Shown here piece after piece: positions 8,660 through 17,681 of a stretch of DNA of 64,000 bases (its first letter is position 1; each line of letters starts with the position of its first letter). The DNA is from Palsa-89 sp963824345. Its GTDB lineage: Bacteria; Acidobacteriota; Terriglobia; Bryobacterales; Bryobacteraceae. Position numbers and translations under genes: made by a program. The stretch is taken from NCBI GenBank assembly GCA_963824345.1, contig CAWGOZ010000011.1, forward strand, positions 248,001 through 312,000. Reading direction: 5' to 3'. The notes below the pieces were generated by a model. It worked only from the letters and a program-made list of their open reading frames with translations. It searched no databases and was not told the origin of the DNA.

Positions 8660-11023
8660 TTATCGCGCGGGAGCGGGCTCGGGATGCACGGGCAGCAACA
8701 TTCCGGTCAGGCGCACCTGGCGGCGGCCGGTGGTGAGATCCAACACCAGATGGCCGTCGGGTTGGCTGGAGCCTTGCCCCGTCAGCGTGTCGGCGCCTTG
8801 TGAAACCTGGAGGTTGGAAAGCAGCAGGCGCGGAATGCCGTTGGAGGCGGCCACGCGATAGGAACCCGAGACCGCTCGCATCTCGGCGTCCGGCGCAAGC
8901 ATGATCCCACGGCCTTCAAACGTCCCGGTGGAACGCAGATTGAGGAGCAGCTCGGCGCCGACTCCGCTGGTCACAAATTCGCCATTCAAGTCGAGCTGGC
9001 CATTGCGATAATCGAAATTTTCCAGAGTGCCGTTCAATTGGTAGCGCGGCTCGGCTTTGGCGAGGTTCACGGACATCTTGCCGGCCGCATGGGTGTTTGC
9101 CAGACGCCATTCAAAATTAGGAACGTTGACGGACGCTCCACGCCAGAGGGCGTGGGCGCGCAACTCGCCGAGCGGCGATTCACCGTTCATCAGACCAGGC
9201 ACCTGCAGAGTGATCTCGGCGTCGCGTTCCTGCAGCCACTTAGGAAGCGGCTGATCGCGCAGGCGGAACGCCCGGGCGAGGAAGCCCTCATTACGGCGCA
9301 GGGTGGGAAGCATCAAGCGTTCGGCTTCGGCGATCTGCAGTTCGGGAATGGTAACGCGTAGCCGGTGCGGATGCACGGCAGCGGCCTGGTAGCGATATTC
9401 GCCGTCGAACTTCACCGTGCCGGCGCGGCCATGCATACGGGTGATTTGAATCTCGCCGCCGTTCATCTGGACCACGGCAGAAGCGATGCGCACTGGCGAC
9501 GCAACACCCGGAATATCCATGACGGCATTCTGCAACTCATACTGGCCCGACCAGGACGGGGGATTTTCGGCGGTTTTCTCGTAAGAGACCCAACCCTTCC
9601 ACGATCCTTGATGGAGCTGGCCAATGACTGGAATGGGCAGCGGAATCGGCGCGGCGTCAAACAAGCGAGCGGCGCCGACGGTCAACTGCGCCGTCGCGAT
9701 GCGAAAGGCCGCATGCGTGTTGTCGAACGCGTACTCGCCTTCCACTTGCGCGGATTGCCCGTCCTGCATATCGACCTTGGATGGAGCCAGCACCAGCTTG
9801 CCGTCCGCGATCCGCACTTGCGCCGAATCGAATTGCGCCGAGCCGCCTTGCGGAAACTTCACGGCGGCGCTGGCGAGCGTCAACTGGCCACCGACGCCCG
9901 ATTGACTCGAATAGCCGATGGCGCCGTCCACTTTGCCTTCCACTTGCACGCCGGGCGGAAACGGGGCGCCCAGATGCCGGGCGGTTTCAACTAAGGATGC
10001 CGCGGGAAGGCCGTGGAATTGAAGATTGCCGGACCATTTCGGCGCCGAGAGATAATTGTCCAATCGAAATTGGGCCGACACCGGGTCCAGCTGTGCCGGC
10101 GTTGTGACTGGGGTGTTCATAGTGGCGAGATCGAGATGGTGGCCGTTGAGATCAAGCGATCCGCGATAGTTGAGCGTCCAGCCTTCGCCGGGTGACGGCA
10201 TCAGGTCCCAGCGATGCACGTCGCTGATGTTGAGATCGCCGGTAATTCCAATGCTGGATAACGGACCAGCGAGTTTGGCGTTGGCCAGCACAAAGCCGTG
10301 TACGCCGATGTCACTGCCATGGAACAGGCGCGTGATCTCCGAAATCGCGGTTCGATCCAGATGAACTCCCATGCTGAGCTGGTTTTGGCCGCTCGCGCCG
10401 GACTGCAGCAGGCCGCGGGCGGTGAGTTCGCCGAAGCTCGGCGATGCCTGGTCGGTGCGAGCTGGAGCGCCGGAGAAGCGAATCACTACATCGCCGTTTT
10501 CGTTGGCATAAACGTCTACGTCGGCATCGCTGATATAGAAGACGGACTTGGTATCGCCGAACTTGAAATCGATGCGGCCGCCGCGAATCTGAATATCCGG
10601 AATCGCATAGCGGCGCGGGGCGCTGGACTGCGGGCGATGATCGAGCAACGGCTGAATGTTCCAGGGACCGGAAGGCATCTTGACGACATTGACGCTGGGC
10701 GTATCCAGACGCAGACTGGAAAACGCGAGATGACCCGCGAACAGGCTGGTCCAGCGAATGCGCGCTTGCAGGGATTCAACATGCGCGAAAGGCTCGATGC
10801 CGGCGGCTGGATCGTCGTCGATCAGTACGTCGTCCACGGTGAAGCCCGGGCCGGTGAAGAGATTCAGGTGCACCGCGCCCAGGTGAACGGGGCGATTGAG
10901 TGCCGCTTCGAGCGCGGCCTGGATGCGCGGGCGGAAGCGATTGGCGTTGAGGAAAGGCGCGGCCAGCCCGAAGGCAACCACGAGGAGCACGGCGATAAGA
11001 ACCGAACGCCGGAGAATTTTCAT
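8660..11023 (-). CDS. AsmA family protein
   Basis: A 787-residue protein with an N-terminal membrane anchor (SVLIAVLLVVAFGLAAPFL) followed by NANRFRPRIQAALEAALNRPVHLGAVHL, the classic AsmA opening. The remainder is a long beta-rich periplasmic repeat region. AsmA-like proteins bridge the periplasm and influence phospholipid transport and outer-membrane assembly; that role is inferred from the family. Its ATG overlaps the stop of the MocA-like gene by four bases, making it the third gene of an xdhC-mocA-asmA run. Confidence 0.85.
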   Translation of the reverse strand: MKILRRSVLIAVLLVVAFGLAAPFLNANRFRPRIQAALEAALNRPVHLGAVHLNLFTGPGFTVDDVLIDDDPAAGIEPFAHVESLQARIRWTSLFAGHLAFSSLRLDTPSVNVVKMPSGPWNIQPLLDHRPQSSAPRRYAIPDIQIRGGRIDFKFGDTKSVFYISDADVDVYANENGDVVIRFSGAPARTDQASPSFGELTARGLLQSGASGQNQLSMGVHLDRTAISEITRLFHGSDIGVHGFVLANAKLAGPLSSIGITGDLNISDVHRWDLMPSPGEGWTLNYRGSLDLNGHHLDLATMNTPVTTPAQLDPVSAQFRLDNYLSAPKWSGNLQFHGLPAASLVETARHLGAPFPPGVQVEGKVDGAIGYSSQSGVGGQLTLASAAVKFPQGGSAQFDSAQVRIADGKLVLAPSKVDMQDGQSAQVEGEYAFDNTHAAFRIATAQLTVGAARLFDAAPIPLPIPVIGQLHQGSWKGWVSYEKTAENPPSWSGQYELQNAVMDIPGVASPVRIASAVVQMNGGEIQITRMHGRAGTVKFDGEYRYQAAAVHPHRLRVTIPELQIAEAERLMLPTLRRNEGFLARAFRLRDQPLPKWLQERDAEITLQVPGLMNGESPLGELRAHALWRGASVNVPNFEWRLANTHAAGKMSVNLAKAEPRYQLNGTLENFDYRNGQLDLNGEFVTSGVGAELLLNLRSTGTFEGRGIMLAPDAEMRAVSGSYRVAASNGIPRLLLSNLQVSQGADTLTGQGSSQPDGHLVLDLTTGRRQVRLTGMLLPVHPEPAPAR

Positions 11024-11622
11024 GGGTGCTGCGCCAACAGTTCGGCGTAGGCGCTGGGGTCATCGACATCGGTAACGACGGCCGGATCGGAGACTTCGAC
11101 GTAAATGGTGCGCGAGACGTGGCGATGAATGACGTCGCTCGCTTTGGCCTCCGGTGGCAGAGCCAGCAGTTCCGCGACCAGTGGCCGCGCGATGCAGACC
11201 GGGTGACCGTGCTCGCCTGAGTAGGTAGGCACGATGACTGGAGCGCCGCCGGCGCGAAATCGGGCGGCCAGCGTTTCAAGAGTTGAGATTTCCAGATGGG
11301 GATGATCGACCGGCAGGAACATCGCGGCGTCGGCGTCGAGCGGAACTAAAGTCAATCCGCATTGGAGCGAGCTAAGCATGCCGCGATCCGGATCGGGGTT
11401 GACGGCGAACAGGACATCGCGGCCGCGCTGGATCCCGGATCGGATCTTATCGGCGTGAAGCCCGACGACAACGATGATTGGATCGCAAACGGCGGAGAAG
11501 AGACCGATGAGACGGTCGAGAAATGTTTCGTTCCGAAATCGAAGCAGCGCCTTGGGAGTACCCATGCGGCGGGAAGCGCCGCCGGAAAGAATGATGCCGG
11601 CGATCTTCGGGCTGCCGCTCAC
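11020..11622 (-). CDS. MocA/MobA-like molybdopterin nucleotidyltransferase
   Basis: A 200-residue NTP-transferase with the signature IILSGGASRRMGTPKALLRF (residues about 9-28) and the metal-binding VDHPHLE. It belongs to the MocA/MobA group that adds CMP or GMP to molybdenum cofactor for xanthine dehydrogenase-type or related enzymes. The upstream gene encodes XdhC, the cofactor insertion chaperone for the same enzymes, with a four-base overlap, supporting a MocA-like role. No molybdenum hydroxylase subunits are in the window. Confidence 0.85.
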   Translation of the reverse strand: MSGSPKIAGIILSGGASRRMGTPKALLRFRNETFLDRLIGLFSAVCDPIIVVVGLHADKIRSGIQRGRDVLFAVNPDPDRGMLSSLQCGLTLVPLDADAAMFLPVDHPHLEISTLETLAARFRAGGAPVIVPTYSGEHGHPVCIARPLVAELLALPPEAKASDVIHRHVSRTIYVEVSDPAVVTDVDDPSAYAELLAQHP

Positions 11623-12455
11623 TTGAGAACGGCTCGCGACGCTTCGCTCGCGAAGATGGATTTAGCAGCGGTACGCCATTCCGAATCCGGCGCGCGGCGC
11701 AGGGCGATCATTTCGGCGACGACCGAAACTGCGATTTCCTCGGGAGTAATGGCGCCGATCTCGAGCCCCATAGGAGCGAAGACGCGGTCGAAGGCAGCGC
11801 GCGGAATGCCTTCTTTTTCTAATTCCTTGACCACGCCGATCACCTTGCGCTTGCTGCCGATCATAGCGATGTATTTGGCGTTGGTTTCCACCGCCCAACG
11901 CAGAACGCGCATGTCGTCCCGGTGGCCGCGCGTCACGATCACCACATAACTGGTGTCGCGGATGGGGAGCTTGGGGAACACTTCCTCGTATTCTTCGGCG
12001 TAAACTTCGTCGGCTTCCGGGAACCGCTCGAGATTGGCGAACGCTTCGCGATTATCAACGACCACCGAGGAGAATCCGGCGAGGACCGCCACCTTGGAGA
12101 TGCTTTTCGAAATGTGGCCAGCTCCGAAGATGAAAACGCGAGGCTGGGGAACTACGGGCTCGACAAACACGCTGAGTTGTCCTCCGCAAATGAGGCCGTT
12201 GTCGTACGCGGCGTCCTGGCCAAGGCTGAAATTCATCTGGCGCGGCCTCTCGGTCTCCATCACTTCGCGCGCGGCGTTCCAGACTTCGGCCTCGACGCAG
12301 CCACCGCCCACGGTCCCGAGCATGGAACCGTCCTCGCGAACCAGCAGTTTGGCGCTTTCGTAGCTGGGAATGGAGCCGTTGACCTGGACGATAGTGGCGA
12401 GGGCGCACTTCTGGCCGAGGCGGCGCAGCCGGACCACTTCCTCGTAGATGTCCAT
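11619..12455 (-). CDS. xdhC: XdhC/CoxI family molybdoenzyme maturation factor
   Basis: A 278-residue protein with an N-terminal XdhC_CoxI domain (LATIVQVNGSIPSYESAKLLV, then GTVGGGCVEAEVW) and a C-terminal Rossmann-like XdhC_C domain (VFIFGAGHISKSISKVA, then MIGSKRKV). XdhC binds molybdenum cofactor, helps sulfurate it and inserts it into xanthine dehydrogenase-type enzymes. It is the first gene of the xdhC-mocA-asmA run. The gap upstream (12456-12541) separates it from a divergent toxin-antitoxin cassette. Confidence 0.9.
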   Translation of the reverse strand: MDIYEEVVRLRRLGQKCALATIVQVNGSIPSYESAKLLVREDGSMLGTVGGGCVEAEVWNAAREVMETERPRQMNFSLGQDAAYDNGLICGGQLSVFVEPVVPQPRVFIFGAGHISKSISKVAVLAGFSSVVVDNREAFANLERFPEADEVYAEEYEEVFPKLPIRDTSYVVIVTRGHRDDMRVLRWAVETNAKYIAMIGSKRKVIGVVKELEKEGIPRAAFDRVFAPMGLEIGAITPEEIAVSVVAEMIALRRAPDSEWRTAAKSIFASEASRAVLK

Positions 12456-12501
12456 TCGCTTGAATTATAGCGTGGGGAGGGAGCGGCAACGCGTGGAAGC
12501 A

Positions 12502-12542
12502 TTGACAGCTGATAGATGACCATGTTAGTGTGACTATAGTCA
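12502..12542 (+). promoter_or_regulatory. Putative promoter and palindromic operator of TA cassette
   Basis: A TTGACA at 12502-12507 could be a -35 box, though the matching -10 is weak. Immediately before the antitoxin ATG lies a perfect 12-base palindrome, TGACTATAGTCA (12531-12542), the last base being the A of the start codon. Antitoxins of this kind usually bind palindromes at their own promoter, so this is a reasonable autoregulatory operator. Inference only. Confidence 0.4.
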
Positions 12543-12775
12543 TGATGGAAAAGATTCCAGCCGGGAAATTCAAAGCGAAGTGCCTGAAAGTCCTCGATGA
12601 AGTACAACAGCAGCGCAGGCAGTTCGTCATCACCAAGCGTGGCAAGCCCGTCGCGAAACTGGTCCCTTTGGACGAACAGCCGGAAAGCTTCATCGGAAGC
12701 ATGAAGGGCACCATGGAAATCACCGGCGACATCATTTCCCCTATCGATGTGGCGTGGGAAGCGGATGCCGGGTGA
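12542..12775 (+). CDS. Phd/YefM-type antitoxin
   Basis: A 77-residue protein starting MMEKIPAGKFKAKCLKVLDEV; an upstream in-frame GTG is possible but falls inside the palindromic operator. The pattern of a short DNA-binding N-terminus, ITKRGKPVAKLVPL and a disordered toxin-neutralising tail matches Phd/YefM antitoxins. Its last codons overlap the start of the PIN toxin gene, the usual arrangement for coupled antitoxin-toxin pairs. Confidence 0.85.
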   Translation: MMEKIPAGKFKAKCLKVLDEVQQQRRQFVITKRGKPVAKLVPLDEQPESFIGSMKGTMEITGDIISPIDVAWEADAG

Positions 12776-13187
12776 CCTTCTCCTTCTTGACACCCATTGC
12801 TGGATCTGGGCTCAGCTAGGTCTCATCCGGCAATTGTCCCGAGCAGCGCTTCAGAGCATCAAGGATGGGGAGCGCGAGGGCAATTTGCGGGTCTCCGTAA
12901 TCTCAATTTGGGAACTGGCGATGCTCGAAAAGCGCGGGCGCGTGGCGCTTCCAATGAATGTGCGCACCTGGGTTGACCAAGCATTAGGTAAGCCGGGAAT
13001 CGCCGTTGCGCCGTTGACCCCAGAGATTGCGATTGAAAGCGTACATTTGCCCGGAGAAATGCACGGCGACCCGGCCGATCGAATGCTGGTGGCGACAGCT
13101 CGAGTCTTGGGTGCAACGTTGGTAACCAAAGACGCCCAGCTGCTTCGATATTCCCAGCAGCGGCACGTTCGCGCGCTCGAAGCATGA
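12765..13187 (+). CDS. PIN-domain toxin (VapC-like)
   Basis: A 140-residue PIN-domain ribonuclease toxin. The acidic residues expected at the active site are present: D9 in LLLDTHCWIW, E50 in SVISIWEL, D102/D105 in GDPADRMLVATA and D123 in LVTKDAQL. VapC toxins cleave tRNA or rRNA; the target here is unknown. The start is the ATG at 12765, which overlaps the antitoxin stop. A longer start at 12747 would run further into the antitoxin gene. The stop overlaps the following HAD gene by four bases. Confidence 0.9.
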   Translation: MPGDLLLLDTHCWIWAQLGLIRQLSRAALQSIKDGEREGNLRVSVISIWELAMLEKRGRVALPMNVRTWVDQALGKPGIAVAPLTPEIAIESVHLPGEMHGDPADRMLVATARVLGATLVTKDAQLLRYSQQRHVRALEA

Positions 13188-13786
13188 TTAAGACCGTTCT
13201 CTTCGACTTGGGTAACGTCATCATCCCGTTCGATGTCAAGCGAGCTTACGTGCGGATGGCCGAACTTTGCGGTTGCAAACCGGAAGAAGTAGCTGCACGG
13301 ATTCGGGCTACGGGACTGGTGCGGCCATTCGAGAAGGGCGAGATCGAAGCCGAGCCGTTCATGCGCGAGCTCTCTGCCGTCCTGAAATTGGACATCTCCT
13401 ACGCGGAGTTTTGCGATTGGTGGAATTGCGTTTTTCTACCGGAACCCTTGGTAGCCGAGGATTTGCTGGAGGATCTCAGAAGCCGGCACCGCTTGCTGGC
13501 GCTTTCAAACACTAACCCGATTCATTTCGCGATGCTGAAGGAGTCCTATCCGCTGCTCCGGCACTTCGACGGCTATGTGCTCTCGCACGAAGTGAAGGCG
13601 GCCAAGCCGGAGGCAGAGATTTATCGGGAGGCGATTGCGCGGGCGCAATGCAATCCCGAGGAATGCTTTTTCACGGACGATCTGGCGGTGGACGTCGAGG
13701 CGGCGCAGGCTCACGGAATGGACGCGGTGCAGTTTTTTTCGGCGGAACAACTGGAGCGCGAGCTGCGACAGCGGGGCCTCCTGTAA
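13184..13786 (+). CDS. HAD-superfamily hydrolase, YihX-like
   Basis: A 200-residue HAD-IA phosphatase. Motif I is LFDLGNVII with the nucleophile D8. The usual second Asp is Gly, as in the YihX/epoxide-hydrolase-N-terminal subgroup. Motif II is LALSNTNP, the motif III Lys is in VKAAKPEAEIY, and motif IV is FFTDDLAVDVEAA. The E. coli relative YihX hydrolyses glucose 1-phosphate; the substrate here is not known. Its ATG overlaps the toxin stop, so it is co-translated with the toxin-antitoxin pair. Confidence 0.88.
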   Translation: MIKTVLFDLGNVIIPFDVKRAYVRMAELCGCKPEEVAARIRATGLVRPFEKGEIEAEPFMRELSAVLKLDISYAEFCDWWNCVFLPEPLVAEDLLEDLRSRHRLLALSNTNPIHFAMLKESYPLLRHFDGYVLSHEVKAAKPEAEIYREAIARAQCNPEECFFTDDLAVDVEAAQAHGMDAVQFFSAEQLERELRQRGLL

Positions 13787-13797
13787 TTCGCGGCGCG

Positions 13798-15135
13798 CTA
13801 GATGGTCAGCATGCCGGTGCTGTCGCCGAGCGAGCCCTTCTCTATGCCCGCTTTCTCCAGCAGGCTGACCAGCAAATTCGACATCGGCGTGCGTTCCGGG
13901 AACTTCAAGTGACGGCCGCCTTGCAATTTGCCCGAAGCGCCGCCCGCCACCAGCAATGGCAGCGGGAAATGATTGTGCTCGTTCGGATTGCTCATCGAGC
14001 TGCCGTACATGATCATGGAATGGTCCAGAAGATTGCCGTCGCCATCGGGCGTCGCGCGCAGCCGTTCGAGGAAATATGCGAACAGCGTGGCGTGATAGAC
14101 ATTGATCTTTTCGAGCTTCGCGATCATCGCCGGGTTGTTGCCGTGATGCGAAACCGAATGATGCGGCTCGGGCACGCCGATCTGCGGGAACGTCCGCTGG
14201 CTCAAGTCGCGCGCCACCATAAAGGTGGAGACGCGGGTGATCTCGGCTTGGAACGCCAGCACCTGTAATTCGTACATCAGCTTGGCGTGCTCGTCGAATG
14301 AATCCGGGACGCCGATGGGGGTTTCGGGTACCTCAATGTTCATGCTGGCGCGCTTCTCGGCCATCTGAATGCGCCGCTCGATTTCGCGGATGTTGTCCAG
14401 ATAATCGGCGATCTTGCCGCGATCGCGAGCGCCCAGGCCGGTCTGCAAATGCGAAACTTCGCCGGTGATGGAGTCCAGAATGCTGCGGTCTTCCTGCTTG
14501 CGCGCCAGGCGGTCGGCGGCGTTGCTGCCATCTCCGAACAGGCGCTCGAAGACTACCCGCGGATTGATCTCCATGGGCAGCGGCTGCGTGGGAGATCGCC
14601 ACGAAATCGAATTCATGTACGCGCAGCTATAGCCGACGTTGCAGACGCCCACCAGGCCGGTGTCTTCGGTGCCGAGTTCAAGCGAAGGCAGCGGTGTATC
14701 CTGGCCCATTTTCTGGGCGTAAATCTGGTCGATCGTAGTGCCGGCGCGCACGTCCTCGCCTTCGGTGCGCAGGGGGTGAACGCCGCTGAGAAAAGAGGGA
14801 GCGCTACGAGCGTGATCGCCCCCGCCATCGCCTTGCGACTCGGCTGCTTTATTGGCGAGTCCGGTGACCACCAGCAGCTGGTTGCGGAAGGGTTCCAGCG
14901 GCTTCAGGATGGGCGTGAATTCGAAGCCCGCGCCTTCGGTGGCGGGAGTCCACTTGTCCATGACGGCGCCGTGCGGAACGTACATGAAGCCGAGCCGGGT
15001 CTTTGGGCTGGCCGCCGTTTTCGTCGCGGCCGTCATCGCCGGGATCATGGAGTCGAGCAGCGGGAGCGCGATGGCGCTGCCTACGACGCTGCGCAGAAAC
15101 GTGCGGCGCGGCAAATGCTTCCTGGTGATCATCAT
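13798..15135 (-). CDS. DUF1552 protein, TAT-exported
   Basis: A 445-residue protein with a twin-arginine signal (PRRTFLRSVVGSAIALPLL). It then carries the DUF1552 pattern (LGFMYVPHGAVMDKWTP, SFLSGVHPLRTEGEDVRAGTTIDQIYA, MYGSSMSNPNEHNHFPLPLLVAGG). This family occurs in Acidobacteria, Planctomycetes and Verrucomicrobia, nearly always beside DUF1592/DUF1588 cytochrome-like proteins, as here. Its function is unproven; a periplasmic, perhaps sulfatase-like or oxidative, role has been suggested by context. The start overlaps the upstream gene's stop by four bases. Confidence 0.88.
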   Translation of the reverse strand: MMITRKHLPRRTFLRSVVGSAIALPLLDSMIPAMTAATKTAASPKTRLGFMYVPHGAVMDKWTPATEGAGFEFTPILKPLEPFRNQLLVVTGLANKAAESQGDGGGDHARSAPSFLSGVHPLRTEGEDVRAGTTIDQIYAQKMGQDTPLPSLELGTEDTGLVGVCNVGYSCAYMNSISWRSPTQPLPMEINPRVVFERLFGDGSNAADRLARKQEDRSILDSITGEVSHLQTGLGARDRGKIADYLDNIREIERRIQMAEKRASMNIEVPETPIGVPDSFDEHAKLMYELQVLAFQAEITRVSTFMVARDLSQRTFPQIGVPEPHHSVSHHGNNPAMIAKLEKINVYHATLFAYFLERLRATPDGDGNLLDHSMIMYGSSMSNPNEHNHFPLPLLVAGGASGKLQGGRHLKFPERTPMSNLLVSLLEKAGIEKGSLGDSTGMLTI

Positions 15136-17631
15136 TGCTGGGTCCTCCTGTTCGCGGCTACCGAGGTTGCGGCTGCGCTATCCGGTTCCTGCGAACGCCT
15201 CATCTGAAACGGCGTACTCTCGACAATTCCCAATATTAAAGAAGAGAAACGGTAATGATTCTGCGCGGCCTGGTGCGTAACCGCCCGCACGGCAGGCATG
15301 TCGTAATACTCCAGGCCCCGGCCTAGGGCGTAAGTCAGGAGTTTTTCCGTCATGGTTCCGGCGAACACGTTGGGGCGGCTGAGCAGCGCCGCGCGCAAGT
15401 CGGCAACGCCCGAAACTTTGGTTCCGTCGGCGAGCGCGCCAGACGCGTCGATCTTATCGCCCGATTCGCTGACTGTTCGCCATTGGCCGACCGCGTCAAA
15501 GTTTTCGAGAGCGAATCCGAGCGGGTCCAGAACCTTGTGACAGCCCGAACAAGCCGGACTGGCTCGATGCGCTTCCATGCGCTCGCGCACCGAGAGCTGC
15601 TTGGCGCCGGACTTGTTCTCTTTCAGCGGCGGCACGTTGGCGGGCGGCGGATTGGGTGGCGTGCCGAGAACGTTTTCAAGCAGCCACTTGCCGCGCTGCA
15701 CCGGCGAGGTACGCGTAGCAATGGAGGTCACGGTCAGAATGCTGCCTTGTCCCAGAAGTCCCCTGCGCGGGCTGTCGTCTGGCCATGCAACGCGGCGGAA
15801 CTGGCTGCCGTAAATATTCGGAATTCCGTATTGCTTCGCCAGGCGCTCGTTGACGAAGGTGTAATTGGCGTCCAGCAGGTCGATGACGCTGCGGTCTTCC
15901 TGGATGATGCTGGCGAAGAACAGCTCGGTCTCGCGCTTGAAGGCCTGCCGCAGATTGTCGTCGAAATTGGGAAACGATTCCAGATCCGGGTTCACGCCGC
16001 GCAAATTGCGCAGGTAGAGCCACTGGTCGGCGAAGTTGGTCACTAGCGATTCGGCGCGCGGATCGGCCAGCATGCGGCGAACTTGATGCTCCAGCACCGC
16101 GTGATCGTGCAGCTTGCCGCGGACGGCAACCTCCAGCAGCTCGCCATCCGGGATACTGCTCCACAAAAAGAACGAGAGGCGCGAGGCCAGTTCCAGATCG
16201 CTGACGCGATAGGCGGCGTCGGCCGGAGCGTTGGATGGATCGCGCTCGAAGCGATACACGAATTGCGGATCGGAGAGAATGCGGCGCAACGCCATCTCGA
16301 TACCGGCTTCAAACCCACCCTTATTGCGGGCCGTTTGGTAGAAGCTCAACAGAGTTTCAAGGTCGGTATCGGATGCCGGCCTGCGATAGGCTTCGCGCGC
16401 CAGCATGGAAATGATCGTCTTCGCGCAGGGGAGTTCTTCGTTTGCGTTGGCCGGATGGCAGACAAAAATCTTGCGGCGGCTGGGCGTGTCTCCAGAACCG
16501 GCGGGGTTGAACGGCCCGCTGATGGCGACGCTCAATACGTGCGGAAGGCCTTTGGGATCGCTGGGATCGAAGGTGCTGCGTTCGAGCGGCTGCATCAGAT
16601 CCTGCGCCGGGCCGTAGCTGCGCTGCACAAAAGTGACGGTCACGGTTTGCGGCCCAGCCGCGGCATGCACCCGCGCTTCCAGATTGTCCTTGGGTTGCGA
16701 CATGCTGAGCTTGGTGGCGGCGGCCGGATCGAATCCGTCTGTCTTGGGCTTTTCCGCGGGCTTTTCCGGCTTCTCGGCCGTCGGTGCGGGCGCCGGCGGA
16801 GCGGCGACCTTGGGATTAATGTTCAGAGTCTGCACCCGTTCGCCATTCAGCGCGATTTCCAGCAACTGATCCTGGGCGTTGTTACCGAACAGCAGATCCA
16901 CCGTGGATTTGAGCAGTTTCACTTTGATGACGTACTCGCCATCCAGCGGAAAATTGTGGTGGATCAGGACGCCTCCGCGCGTTCCGAAGGGCAGGCCATC
17001 CAGGTGCTCGTTTTGCGTGACGTCGGAACGAACGCGGTACGTGTCGGTAATGGGGTCGGTTTTCGGATCGCCCACGGCCAGACGGCTGATCTTCGCCGAA
17101 GCCAGCAGATAACGCTCGATCAACGCGGGCGAAACACCCAGAACACTGGCGATATTGTCGAAGCCGAAGCTGGCGTCGTCGGTGGGAAGCATGGCGGACG
17201 GATCCACATCCAAAGCCAGAAGATCCCGGATAGCGTTCGCATATTCGGTGCGGTTCAAGCGATGCAGGACGGGACGGCCGGGATTGGGCGCGGCGGTAGC
17301 AGCGTGATCGAGCGACGTTCTCGATGGATGCAGCCAGCGAATCCATAGCGGCCCGATCCGGTCGCGGCATTCCTTGCGGCGGCATGGCGCCCACGCGCAA
17401 CTTGCGCACCACCTTTTCCCAGGTTGCGGCGTTCGGCCCGACATTGGCGATGTCGAGCTTATCCAGCATCAGTCCGGCAGTCTTGGTTTTTTCGTTATGG
17501 CAGGTAACGCAGTATTGATCGAGAAGCGCGCGCGGAGTTGGGGCTTGCGCGCTGGCTGGAGCTGCATGCAAGGAAGCGATCAAGCTGGCTGCGAGAGCAA
17601 AACCCGGCCATCGCGTCGCTCCCAGGGGCAT
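15132..17631 (-). pseudogene. DUF1592/DUF1588 c-type cytochrome protein, frameshifted
   Basis: The N-terminal part (17631 down to about 17320) has a signal peptide and a haem c motif (YCVTCHNEKTKTAG), in a Planctomycete-cytochrome-like layout. The reading frame then shifts by one base near 17316-17322. The downstream frame picks up the expected continuation (TSLDHAATAAPNPGRPVLHR, then NRTEYANAIRDLLALD) and runs intact to 15132, ending with a second haem-type CSGCHKVLDPLGFALENFDAVGQW (DUF1588/DUF1585). The complete protein would be about 832 residues. One extra base (or two missing) explains the break. It could be a real mutation or a sequencing error. It forms an operon with the DUF1552 gene. 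Confidence 0.85.
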
Positions 17632-17681
17632 ACCTTCGATTGTATTGCCAACGGGCGTGAAACTGCAATACGATAGATTAT

